A stretch of DNA of 8,986 nt, from assembly GCA_005773695.1 (NCBI GenBank), contig SXHM01000267.1, positions 1 through 8,986 on the forward strand, written 5' to 3'. The notes under the pieces are model-generated. The model was not told the origin of the DNA, did not search any database, and worked only from the letters and a program-made list of their open reading frames with translations. A program made the translations under genes and the position numbers. Positions 1 to 6,711 of the stretch are shown one piece after another (positions within the stretch are counted from its first letter, which is position 1; the number at the start of each line of letters is the position of its first letter). Source of the DNA: Bacteroidota bacterium (GTDB lineage: Bacteria; Bacteroidota; Bacteroidia; SXHM01).

Positions 1-1
1 A

Positions 2-91
2 GACGACCATTCTACCCTTGGCGGAACGGCAGATTTTTCGTGCAACTTTAAACCGGTAAAGGTATTGGCGGTAAAAGATGAAGTCAATTAA
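2..91 (+). CDS. C-terminal end of an unidentified protein (5' truncated by window edge)
   Basis: An open frame enters from the left edge and ends at TAA (89-91), giving 29 residues: DDHSTLGGTADFSCNFKPVK followed by VLAVKDEVN. The tail is mixed polar and hydrophobic, with no membrane segment, sorting domain or motif that I recognise, so no function is assigned. The case for a real gene end rests on continuous codons to the edge and on the compact convergent junction with the PLP-enzyme gene: the stop codons share the palindrome TTAA, giving a 4-base overlap. The same arrangement recurs at 4767-4770. The fragment is too short to exclude a chance open frame. Confidence 0.55.
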   Translation, partial: DDHSTLGGTADFSCNFKPVKVLAVKDEVN

Positions 92-1251
92 ATCTTCTCC
101 AACGCCTGTCTTAAATCTTCAATTATTTCTTCTGGCTCTTCAAGCCCTACATAAAAGCGGATGTGATTCCACGGAAGTTCAGTTGTGCCGTAATTTTGGG
201 AATCGTACAGCGTGCAGGTTGGAAAAATTAACGACTCATGTCCGCCCCAGGAGCATGCAAGAAGAAATCTTTTGAGTGAATTACAAAAAGCTTCAACCGA
301 AGCAATGTCTTTTGCTTTTAGCTGAGCAGAAAACATTCCTCCTGTTCCGCTCATCTGTGATTTAGCAAGTTCATATTGAGGATTACTTTTCGAAAAAGGG
401 AAAAACACTTTATTCACTTTCGGATGATTTTCCATGAACTCAACAACCTTTGCTGCTGTTGCGTTGGTGCGTTCTACACGAATTTTCAATGTCCGTAATC
501 CAAGCAACATCAGCCAGGCATCATTGGGCGAAATAATTCCTCCCAATGTCATAAACTCGCCCTGAAATATTTCTGCGATTTTCTTTTTCCTGCCTGTTAA
601 AACTCCGGCAACAATATCGCTATGTCCTCCAAAATATTTGCTGGCACTATGCACCGTCATATCAATTCCCATTTCAATCGGGCGCTGAAAAATAGGTGTT
701 GCGTAACTATTATCAATCAGCGTGGTAATGTTGTGTTGCTTCGCCAGTGCAGCTACCGCTCGTATGTCCTGCATTTCAAACGTTACCGAATTCGGGCTCT
801 CCAGAATAATAAGTTTGGTGTTTGGTTTAATAGCAGAACGGAAATTTTCAATGTCAGTTCCATCTACCATAGTGCTTTCCACACCATAATTAACGAGCAT
901 TTTATTCAGCAACTTGTAAGTCCAGCTGTAAGGCTTTCTTACACAAATAACATGCTCACCCCCTTTTACTGAACTCATTACACCGGCAGCCATAGCAGCA
1001 CTTCCGCTCCCGAAAATCAATGCATCTTCCGCGCTTTCCAATGCAGCAACTTTTTCGCGCAGAATACTTACAGTAGGATTAACTCCGCGTGTGTAAAAAG
1101 GAACACTGTCTTCATTCTTTAATGCCTCGCGCATTTCAGCAACCGTAGCAAAACAGAAATTGCTGCTCTGAAAAATAGGTGGCGAAACCGAGCCGAAATA
1201 CTTTTCGCGCTCTTCGCCAAGATGATTTAGAATGTGGGAAATGTCAGACAT
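88..1251 (-). CDS. PLP-dependent Cys/Met metabolism enzyme, cystathionine beta-lyase-like
   Basis: A 387-residue cytosolic enzyme of the transsulfuration family (fold-type I, gamma subfamily), the normal family length. The Schiff-base lysine is K205 in HSASKYFGGHSD. The phosphate-binding Tyr and Arg contributed across the dimer are Y53 and R55 in FYTRGVNPT. The cofactor glycine loop is GSGSAAMAAG (81-90), the pyridine-nitrogen Asp is D180 in LIDNSYATP, the ring-stacking Tyr is probably Y108, and the substrate-carboxylate Arg is R365 in IRFYVGLE. The SWGGHES stretch (334-340) has Trp where cystathionine gamma-lyases and gamma-synthases usually have Leu. E. coli cystathionine beta-lyase also has SWGG there, so cleavage of cystathionine to homocysteine is the favoured but unproven reaction. 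Gamma-lyase, methionine gamma-lyase or sulfhydrylase activity remain possible, so no symbol is given. It lies 24 bases behind the coiled-coil lipoprotein gene and is probably co-transcribed with it. The start follows an A/T-rich leader with no Shine-Dalgarno sequence, as is usual in Bacteroidota. Confidence 0.93.
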   Translation of the reverse strand: MSDISHILNHLGEEREKYFGSVSPPIFQSSNFCFATVAEMREALKNEDSVPFYTRGVNPTVSILREKVAALESAEDALIFGSGSAAMAAGVMSSVKGGEHVICVRKPYSWTYKLLNKMLVNYGVESTMVDGTDIENFRSAIKPNTKLIILESPNSVTFEMQDIRAVAALAKQHNITTLIDNSYATPIFQRPIEMGIDMTVHSASKYFGGHSDIVAGVLTGRKKKIAEIFQGEFMTLGGIISPNDAWLMLLGLRTLKIRVERTNATAAKVVEFMENHPKVNKVFFPFSKSNPQYELAKSQMSGTGGMFSAQLKAKDIASVEAFCNSLKRFLLACSWGGHESLIFPTCTLYDSQNYGTTELPWNHIRFYVGLEEPEEIIEDLRQALEKI

Positions 1252-1275
1252 AAAATAAATTGCAGATACGGAATT

Positions 1276-2142
1276 TTACTCCGCAACAATAACAAGATAT
1301 TTTGAAGACCTCCAGAAAGCCTTGTAATCATTTATACTCAGGCTATCCGCATGTTTTTTATCGCCATGCATGGTATAAGAAGCAGAAGGATGATCGGTTA
1401 CAATTTTTGCTTTTTTGTTATTAATAACAATCGTAGGGGTTTTTGTGATGTCAATTTTATTAAACGCATTCTGGTCAAAATCTTTATTGATGTTGGCAGT
1501 TTTTCCCATACCGATGAAGCCACCTTCTTTGGTAATGATTTTTGCTTCTTTCAGATTTTTCTCTGTGCCGATGATGTAGTATGCTGTGTTGAGTTCACTT
1601 ACTTTTTCATCAATCACTTTTGATTTACCTTCACTTTCTGTTGCAAGCATATCAACCTGCGCTGTCAGATTTTCAACTACAATATCAAGTTTTGCAAGTT
1701 CTTCTTTCAAAACGTTGATTTGCGAATCGCGCTCAGCCAGTTGCTTCTCCAGATTTTCTATCATCTTTTTCAGATTACCGGTGTAGCCTTTTTCATCTTT
1801 CAGTTTTTTCTGCAACTCATTAATCTTCTTTCTGTTTTTCAGTGACAATTCATAAATCAACTGTATATCTTGTTTGATTTGTTCTTTGCGGTCGGCACCC
1901 ATTTCAACACCAGTTGCAGTGTTAGCTGTAATTATTCCTTCTTTTATTTTTATGCTGTCGAGGTTATATTGAATCTCGTTGTAAGCATTTACAAAATCAT
2001 TGATGGTGTTGGCATCACCGCCAATTTGCTCCTGCAATTTCAGGTTATCTTGTTCTAATTGTTTAATCTTTTCTTCCTGTTCTTTGTTTGTGCAGCTTGC
2101 AAAAATTGCGGCTGCCATAAAAAAGGTTAATAGTTTTTTCAT
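1276..2142 (-). CDS. Coiled-coil lipoprotein, possibly Cbp1-like surface protein
   Basis: A 288-residue protein. A short lipoprotein signal (MKKLLTFFMAAAIFASC) ends in the lipobox FASC with the acylated Cys at position 17, so it should be anchored in the periplasm-facing or outer membrane. Residues about 20-41 and 85-185 are rich in Glu, Lys and Leu with heptad-like spacing, indicating a long coiled coil. A compact C-terminal domain follows (about 186-288, from LNTAYYIIGTEKNLKEA to the KYLVIVAE end). It includes a Gly-rich GGFIGMGK turn and a conserved-looking HPSASY segment. From memory, this architecture resembles Bacteroidota proteins annotated as Cbp1-family collagen-binding adhesins. That is a family resemblance and says nothing firm about collagen binding here. 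The predicted start sits about 26 bases after a TACTTTTG promoter element. The PLP-enzyme gene follows after 24 bases, which suggests one transcript, though the two have no obvious functional link. Confidence 0.85.
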   Translation of the reverse strand: MKKLLTFFMAAAIFASCTNKEQEEKIKQLEQDNLKLQEQIGGDANTINDFVNAYNEIQYNLDSIKIKEGIITANTATGVEMGADRKEQIKQDIQLIYELSLKNRKKINELQKKLKDEKGYTGNLKKMIENLEKQLAERDSQINVLKEELAKLDIVVENLTAQVDMLATESEGKSKVIDEKVSELNTAYYIIGTEKNLKEAKIITKEGGFIGMGKTANINKDFDQNAFNKIDITKTPTIVINNKKAKIVTDHPSASYTMHGDKKHADSLSINDYKAFWRSSKYLVIVAE

Positions 2143-2168
2143 TGGGTTTGGTTATGGGTTATGGGGTT

Positions 2169-2176
2169 CAAAAGTA
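2169..2176 (-). promoter_or_regulatory. Candidate -7 promoter element for the coiled-coil lipoprotein gene
   Basis: Read on the minus strand this is TACTTTTG, an exact match to the Bacteroidota -7 consensus TAnnTTTG, ending 26 bases before the ATG at 2142. The best -33-like GTTTG is at 2203-2207, 26 bases away, which is longer than the usual spacing of about 17-23. The -33 contact is therefore weak or absent. If active, the lipoprotein and PLP-enzyme genes can be transcribed independently of the lipocalin-like gene. Confidence 0.45.
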
Positions 2177-2234
2177 AGTAAATCTTTAGAACGCTTAACC
2201 CGCAAACTAAACAGAAAACAATACAGTAAAATGG

Positions 2235-2636
2235 CTACTTGCTGTAAATCGCAGTAACATTATCTGTTCCGCCTGCCGAAACTGTGTAGCTGAGATTTAT
2301 TTGTGTTCCGGTAAGTGTTCCGCTTCCGGCAACATTCAGGTTATCTACCAATTGTGGATTGATTACAAAAGTATTTCCATTTACAATGGCAATAGCTTTG
2401 TTAGCCGAGCCCAGGTTATAAAAATTAGCAATCAAAACAGCAGTGCTGTCGGTGAGTGATTTTGAAATGCTGACATTGTAAGAAGATGTTCCAAGTTGAG
2501 AGCTGTTTTCCTGACAAATCCAGTTGCCTGTAAAATCATCGCGGTCATCAAAGTTCAGGTCTTCGGTAGTACACGAAGAAATAGCAACAGCAAAAATGAA
2601 TGCAACAACAGCTATTTTAATTTTGAAAGTTTTCAT
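2235..2636 (-). CDS. Small lipocalin-like lipoprotein, function unknown
   Basis: A 133-residue protein with a clear lipoprotein signal: basic MKTFKIK, a hydrophobic stretch, then ISSC with the acylated Cys at position 22. An acidic linker (TTEDLNFDDRDD) precedes DFTGNWICQE (34-43), which looks like the G-x-W motif opening a lipocalin-like beta-barrel. The remainder (44-133) is a series of short alternating beta strands rich in Ser, Thr, Asn and Gly (SYNVSIS, STAVLIANF, GNTFVINPQ, GTQINLSYTV, NVTAIYSK), consistent with a small barrel or sandwich. I do not recognise a specific family and no ligand can be inferred. It is the first gene of the minus-strand group. A 92-base gap and a separate -7 element separate it from the next gene, so it may be its own unit. 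It starts directly behind the sequence AACCCCATACCT. Confidence 0.82.
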   Translation of the reverse strand: MKTFKIKIAVVAFIFAVAISSCTTEDLNFDDRDDFTGNWICQENSSQLGTSSYNVSISKSLTDSTAVLIANFYNLGSANKAIAIVNGNTFVINPQLVDNLNVAGSGTLTGTQINLSYTVSAGGTDNVTAIYSK

Positions 2637-2673
2637 AGGTATGGGGTTATTGTTTTGACTAAAGGAAAAACAA

Positions 2674-2706
2674 TTTTGATGCCATAAAAATAATAAACCA
2701 TTTTTG
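2674..2706 (+). promoter_or_regulatory. Candidate promoter for the oxidoreductase-dioxygenase operon
   Basis: TTTTG at 2674-2678 could serve as the -33 element. After 20 bases comes CATTTTTG at 2699-2706, one mismatch from the Bacteroidota -7 consensus TAnnTTTG. The spacing fits the usual 17-23 and leaves a 17-base leader before the ATG at 2724. The region is A/T-rich, so chance matches are easy. Confidence 0.4.
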
Positions 2707-2714
2707 TATCCAAA
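2685..2714 (-). promoter_or_regulatory. Candidate divergent promoter for the lipocalin-like lipoprotein gene
   Basis: On the minus strand, TTTG (2711-2714) is followed after 18 bases by TATTTTTA (2685-2692), one mismatch from TAnnTTTG. This would give a leader of about 48 bases before the ATG at 2636. It interleaves with the plus-strand candidate promoter, so the two transcription units may share or compete for this short region. The sequence is low-complexity A/T, so this is weak evidence. Confidence 0.25.
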
Positions 2715-2723
2715 TTAAAACAG

Positions 2724-3779
2724 ATGGAACAAACCCCTTTAATGATTTACGGAGCCTACGGCTATACCGGTGAACTGATTACCCAAAATGCAGTGAAGAA
2801 AGGCTGGAAACCTTTGCTGGCAGGCCGCAACGAAGAAAAGCTAAAAGCGCTTGCAAGCCGTTTTGGATTAGAATATGCAGTATTTGATGTAAACGAAAAA
2901 GAAAAACTCCTTACCGCTTTGCAAGGCAAAAAAGTTTTACTGCATTGTGCCGGACCATTTGCACATACCTTTAAACAGATGATTAATGCCTGTCTTCAAA
3001 CAGGCACGCATTATCTTGACATTACCGGTGAAATAGCAGTATTTGAAGGTACTGCCGCAAAAAATGAAGCCGCAAAAAAAGCAGGTATTATGCTCATGCC
3101 GGGAACAGGTTTTGATGTAGTGCCAAGTGATTGCCTGGCAGCATATCTAAAAAAACAAATGCCAGATGCCACAAGTCTTAAACTTGCATTTACATCCTTG
3201 GGAAGAATGTCAAGAGGCACTTCACTCACCATGGTTGAGAATCTTGGTGCAGGCGGTGCAGTGCGCAAAGACGCAAAAATTACAAAAGTGAAAAATGCAC
3301 ACCATGTTCAGGAATTTATTTTTGGAGAAAAGAAAATATTGTGCGCAACCATTCCCTGGGGCGATGTTTCAACAGCGTATTACAGTACCGGCATTCCGAA
3401 TATTGAAACGTATATGTCTGCTTCACCTTCCATGGTTAAATCAATGAAAATGGGGAATTATATCGGTTGGTTACTTTCCAGTTCATTGGTGCAGAATTAC
3501 CTGAAAGCACAGGTAAATAAACGCAAACCGGGACCTGATGAAACAGAAAGAAAAAACGGTTACAGTATTTTTTACGGTGAAGTCCAAAACCAGAAAGGAG
3601 AAAAAAAATCAGCAGGACTGAAATCACCTGAAGGCTACACACTAACTGCTGCAACAGCTGTAAACATCGCTGAAAAAGTTCTGAACGGAAATTTTAAAAC
3701 AGGATACATGACTCCATCTCTGGCTTATGGTGCTGATTTAATTTTAGAAACTGAAGGAACTACACGATATGATATCTAA
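2724..3779 (+). CDS. Saccharopine dehydrogenase-like / trans-acting enoyl reductase-like NAD(P) oxidoreductase
   Basis: A 351-residue, probably cytosolic oxidoreductase. The N-terminus is a Rossmann fold: GAYGYTG (10-16) is the dinucleotide loop, and LAGRNEEKL (32-40) ends strand 2 with an Arg at 35 that could favour NADP. CAGPF (75-79) and GTHYLDITGE (94-103) match the saccharopine dehydrogenase / SCCPDH-like superfamily. PGTGFDVVPSD (126-136) corresponds to the GFDxxPxD signature shared with mycobacterial trans-acting enoyl reductases (Rv2953 type) and eukaryotic SCCPDH. True lysine-pathway activity is unlikely on this match alone; members are often NAD(P)-dependent reductases of unknown substrate. 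It is shorter than the mycobacterial enzyme (about 420 residues), with a reduced C-terminal part. Its end overlaps the start of the dioxygenase gene by 11 bases, so the two are almost certainly translationally coupled. The start follows a candidate promoter, with AAAACAG in place of a Shine-Dalgarno sequence. Confidence 0.85.
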   Translation: MEQTPLMIYGAYGYTGELITQNAVKKGWKPLLAGRNEEKLKALASRFGLEYAVFDVNEKEKLLTALQGKKVLLHCAGPFAHTFKQMINACLQTGTHYLDITGEIAVFEGTAAKNEAAKKAGIMLMPGTGFDVVPSDCLAAYLKKQMPDATSLKLAFTSLGRMSRGTSLTMVENLGAGGAVRKDAKITKVKNAHHVQEFIFGEKKILCATIPWGDVSTAYYSTGIPNIETYMSASPSMVKSMKMGNYIGWLLSSSLVQNYLKAQVNKRKPGPDETERKNGYSIFYGEVQNQKGEKKSAGLKSPEGYTLTAATAVNIAEKVLNGNFKTGYMTPSLAYGADLILETEGTTRYDI

Positions 3780-4770
3780 ACCGGAAATACCTGTTATTGA
3801 TATTACTCCTCTGCGTGCACAAGAAACAAACAAAAATGCAGCAGCTAAAATTGCACAGGAAATAAATACAGCCTGTCGCGAGCATGGGTTTTTCTACATT
3901 TCAGGGCACGGTGTTAGTGAAACACTGCAAGAGAATTTAGAAAACCTTAGTCATGAGTTTTTTAAACTGCCCGAAAAGGAAAAATTAAAAATCTCCATGC
4001 AGTTGGGAGGAAAAGCATGGCGTGGTTTTTTTCCTGTTGGCAATGAACTTACTTCAGGTAAACCTGATGTTAAAGAAGGCATTTATTTTGGAACTGAACT
4101 GGATAAAAATAATCAGCAAGTGCTCGCAGGAACTCCCATGCACGGCCAAAATCTTTTTCCGGAACAACCGGAAAATCTGCGCGAAACAGTATTGCAATAC
4201 ATAGATGAAGTTACACAAATTGGGCATGTTGTTATGAAAGCTGTTGCGCTGAGTTTAAACCTCGATGCAGATTATTTTTATTCGCGCTACACCAAAGATC
4301 CGTTGATACTTTTTCGCATTTTTCATTATCCGAATCATACTGCAACGGAGGAACTGTGGGGCGTTGGCGAGCATACTGACTATGGTTTGCTTACTATTTT
4401 AAAACAAGACACTGTTGGCGGTTTAGAGGTTAAATCACGCGGGCAATGGATAGAGGCGCCACCAATTGCAAATACTTTTATCTGCAACATTGGTGATATG
4501 CTCGACCGCATGACAGGCGGGTTGTATCGTTCCACACCTCATCGTGTGTTAAATAAATCAGGAAAGAGCAGATTGTCATTCCCTTTGTTCTTTGATCCGG
4601 GATTTGATACCATTCCAAAGAAAATTGAAAACATTTCACAAGCTACAGAAGACGATAGTGCAGAGCGCTGGGACAAAGCAAATGTTCACTCGTTTGAAGG
4701 AACGTATGGTGATTACATTCTCAATAAAGTTTCAAAAGTTTTTCCGGAGTTGAAACGCGAAGTGCTTTAG
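3769..4770 (+). CDS. Isopenicillin N synthase-family Fe(II)/2-oxoglutarate dioxygenase
   Basis: A 333-residue non-heme iron oxygenase of usual family length. The N-terminal DIOX_N region runs from IPVIDITPL (7-15) through CREHGFFYISGHGV (36-49). The 2OG-FeII_Oxy core has the metal triad H202-x-D204 in EHTDYGLLTIL and H258 in STPHRVLN. R268-x-S270 in SRLSFPLFF is the pair that binds the 2-oxoglutarate C5 carboxylate. IPNS-type enzymes lacking 2-oxoglutarate use the same fold, so cosubstrate use is inferred from R-x-S. The end (GTYGDYILNKVSKVFPEL) is typical of bacterial and fungal IPNS-family oxygenases. No beta-lactam genes are nearby, so a penicillin pathway is not supported. Hydroxylation or desaturation of a small molecule is more likely. 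The ATG lies within the last codons of the upstream oxidoreductase gene. The stop TAG overlaps the pyruvate kinase stop, leaving no room for a terminator. Confidence 0.92.
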   Translation: MISKPEIPVIDITPLRAQETNKNAAAKIAQEINTACREHGFFYISGHGVSETLQENLENLSHEFFKLPEKEKLKISMQLGGKAWRGFFPVGNELTSGKPDVKEGIYFGTELDKNNQQVLAGTPMHGQNLFPEQPENLRETVLQYIDEVTQIGHVVMKAVALSLNLDADYFYSRYTKDPLILFRIFHYPNHTATEELWGVGEHTDYGLLTILKQDTVGGLEVKSRGQWIEAPPIANTFICNIGDMLDRMTGGLYRSTPHRVLNKSGKSRLSFPLFFDPGFDTIPKKIENISQATEDDSAERWDKANVHSFEGTYGDYILNKVSKVFPELKREVL

Positions 4771-6206
4771 TTCACGTAACTCACTTTTATCATATTCGAT
4801 TGCCCGCGCTCGCTGATTGGAATGCTGGCAATGTTAATGATGATATCTTTTTCTTTTACCAATCCCATTTTTTTCAGACGTAGTTTTATATCTGCAATTG
4901 TATGGTCGGTACTTACATATTTGTCGTAATAAAAACCGCGCACGCCCCAAACTAAATTGAGCATATTTAAAATACTTTGGTTGTCGGTGAAAATTAAAAT
5001 ATTGGTATCTGGGCGGTGACTGGAAACTCGGAAAGCTGTGTAGCCACTGTGTGTCATAGTGATGATGGCTGCTGCATTCGTTTGTTTTGCCATCAAACTT
5101 GCATTGTAGCAAATTGAGTCAGAAATAAATCTGTCGTTGCCAGGAACAGGAACATGCTCTCTATTATAAATATCTTCAAAGCCTTCAATGTATTCAATAA
5201 TGGTGCGCATGGCTTCCACCACTTTTGCAGGATGATCTCCAACTGAAGTTTCACCGCTTAACATCAATGCATCAGCTCCATCCATTACTGAATTAGCAAC
5301 ATCGTTTACCTCTGCGCGTGACGGACTAATTCCTGTAATCATACTCTCCATCATTTGGGTGGCAATTATTACAGGCTTTGCCGCTTCAAGACACTTTTTA
5401 ACAATCAGTTTTTGTATTACCGGAACTTTTTGCATTGGCACCTCAACACCTAAATCGCCACGCGCCACCATGATGTCATCTGTCTCATTTATGATTACAT
5501 CAATATCCTGAATAGCTTCAGGTTTTTCAATCTTGGCAATTACTTTGGTTTTCTTGCCTGCGTTTGCAATCAGGTGTTTCAGTTCAATAATATCTTCGCC
5601 CGAACGCACAAACGAAAGACCAATCCACTCCACATCCTGACTTAATGCGAACTCTAAATCTTTCTTGTCTTTTTCGGTAAGGCAAGGCAAAGAAATTTTT
5701 GTATTGGGAAGATTCACTCCTTTCTTTGATGATAGAATTCCGCCATGTGTAACCAACGCTTTAACTTCACTTACTCTATCGGTTTCAAGCACACGCAATG
5801 CTATTTTTCCATCGTTAATTAATATTTTATCTTCCACTTTTACGTCAGCAGGAAATGATTGATAGGTGATGTATAATTTCTCCTTAGTACCAACACATTC
5901 TTTTGTGGTAAATGTAATTTCATCGCCTGTTACCAAATCAATTTCATCTGCTCCTGCACTATTTTTCTCCATCATTCCAATGCGGATTTTAGGTCCTTGT
6001 AAATCGGCTATTATGCCAATGTTATAAGATTTTTCAGTGTTTAATTTGCGGATATTATCAACCACTTCTTTGTGTACTTCGTGTGCTCCGTGCGAAAAAT
6101 TAAGACGGCAGATATTCATTCCTGCTTCAGCCATTTCTTTCAATGCTTCATACGATGATGAAGCAGGTCCGATAGTGGCAACTATTTTAGTTCTGTTGTA
6201 GTTCAT
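4767..6206 (-). CDS. pyk: Pyruvate kinase
   Basis: A 479-residue glycolytic enzyme, full length, transferring phosphate from phosphoenolpyruvate to ADP. The N-terminal TKIVATIGPAS (6-16) and RLNFSHG (34-40, with R34, N36 and S38) build the nucleotide and K+ region. ADLQGPKIRIG (67-77) opens the mobile B domain, which runs to about residue 168. The A domain resumes with SFVRSGED (198-205). The active-site signature KVIAKIEKPEAI carries catalytic K225 and metal ligand E227; D251 in ARGDLGVEVP is the second Mg2+ ligand, and T283 in IATQMMESM is the catalytic Thr. NDVANSVMDGADALMLSGET (301-320) is intact, and a normal C-terminal regulatory-type domain (about 355-479) follows. No extra C-terminal PEP-utilizer domain is present. 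The ATG lies one base after the stop of the IPExxxVDY gene (TAAaATG), pointing to termination-reinitiation coupling. The stop overlaps that of the convergent dioxygenase gene by four bases. Confidence 0.98.
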   Translation of the reverse strand: MNYNRTKIVATIGPASSSYEALKEMAEAGMNICRLNFSHGAHEVHKEVVDNIRKLNTEKSYNIGIIADLQGPKIRIGMMEKNSAGADEIDLVTGDEITFTTKECVGTKEKLYITYQSFPADVKVEDKILINDGKIALRVLETDRVSEVKALVTHGGILSSKKGVNLPNTKISLPCLTEKDKKDLEFALSQDVEWIGLSFVRSGEDIIELKHLIANAGKKTKVIAKIEKPEAIQDIDVIINETDDIMVARGDLGVEVPMQKVPVIQKLIVKKCLEAAKPVIIATQMMESMITGISPSRAEVNDVANSVMDGADALMLSGETSVGDHPAKVVEAMRTIIEYIEGFEDIYNREHVPVPGNDRFISDSICYNASLMAKQTNAAAIITMTHSGYTAFRVSSHRPDTNILIFTDNQSILNMLNLVWGVRGFYYDKYVSTDHTIADIKLRLKKMGLVKEKDIIINIASIPISERGQSNMIKVSYVN

Positions 6207-6207
6207 T

Positions 6208-6687
6208 TTATTCTTTTTTTCTGAAGGCTGCCAGCAAATCTTCGTGGTTTTCTTTTTTCTTTTTAGGTATAGCAGTATAAAAAAGCGGATGTCCGTATTT
6301 CAGTTTTTCGGTATCAAAAACAAAAGCAGTAAGCACGCTGTTGATACTGATTATTTTTTGAACCAATTCATCAATTTCATATTCGCTGCGAAGGCCGTAA
6401 ATCTGAAGAACATAATCTGCTTGTTTCAGTTCAGACGCAAAGAACAGTTGCCCGATTTTGTTGGTAATCAAATAAAAATCCTGCAAAAAATCTTCTTTGT
6501 TATAATAGTAACGAGAGAATGATATTTCTTTGTTAGGACCAGGAATATCTTCTTCTTTCTGCAACTCTAACTCCAGTGTTTTATTTAATTCCCAGCATAG
6601 ACGATAATCTTTCTGGTGACAGGAAATGCCAATGAGCGTGAAGGAATCTTCCTGCTCATCATTCCAGTCGAGAACTAATTTTGCCAT
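6208..6687 (-). CDS. Divergent IPExxxVDY-family protein
   Basis: A 159-residue cytosolic protein of unknown function. It starts with the family-like opening KLVLDWNDEQEDSFTLIGIS and a DYRLCWELNKTLELEL helix (27-42). It ends with basic residues (PKKKKENHEDLLAAFRKKE). From memory, the family is found in Bacteroidota, often just upstream of pyruvate kinase and often near acpP-fabF-rnc, which supports the assignment. The namesake motif is mostly lost: the aligned segment is ASELKQADY (84-92), followed by VLQIYG. It keeps the E and DY but replaces I-P with A-S and V with A. It is the first gene of the unit with pyk, separated by a single base. The start follows a candidate promoter. No catalytic residues can be proposed. 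The assignment is mainly by length, N-terminus, partial motif and position. Confidence 0.8.
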   Translation of the reverse strand: MAKLVLDWNDEQEDSFTLIGISCHQKDYRLCWELNKTLELELQKEEDIPGPNKEISFSRYYYNKEDFLQDFYLITNKIGQLFFASELKQADYVLQIYGLRSEYEIDELVQKIISINSVLTAFVFDTEKLKYGHPLFYTAIPKKKKENHEDLLAAFRKKE

Positions 6688-6711
6688 TACAATATTTGAA
6701 TTTGCACGGCT

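Noticed and set aside
622..972. 116-codon plus-strand open frame opposite the PLP-enzyme gene
   Set aside because: It lies wholly antisense to a well-supported enzyme, shows no domain, and its composition is that of a complementary-strand shadow.
2183..2211. TTTAG/CTAAA imperfect palindrome after the lipocalin-like gene as a terminator or operator
   Set aside because: Only five outer base pairs form, the inner part does not pair, and no T-run follows on the minus strand.
3769..4770. Beta-lactam (isopenicillin N) biosynthesis
   Set aside because: Only the oxygenase fold is shared. No ACV synthetase or other beta-lactam genes are near, and the family is mostly made of other oxygenases.
4799..4832. 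ATTGCC/GGCAAT inverted repeat downstream of the dioxygenase stop as a terminator
   Set aside because: The stem is only 6 bp with a 22-base loop, lies inside the pyk coding region, and has no T-run after it.
6244..6522. 92-codon plus-strand open frame opposite the IPExxxVDY gene
   Set aside because: It is antisense to the gene coupled to pyk, is rich in Phe/Lys/Asn as expected for the complement of A/T-rich coding sequence, and has no recognisable motif.
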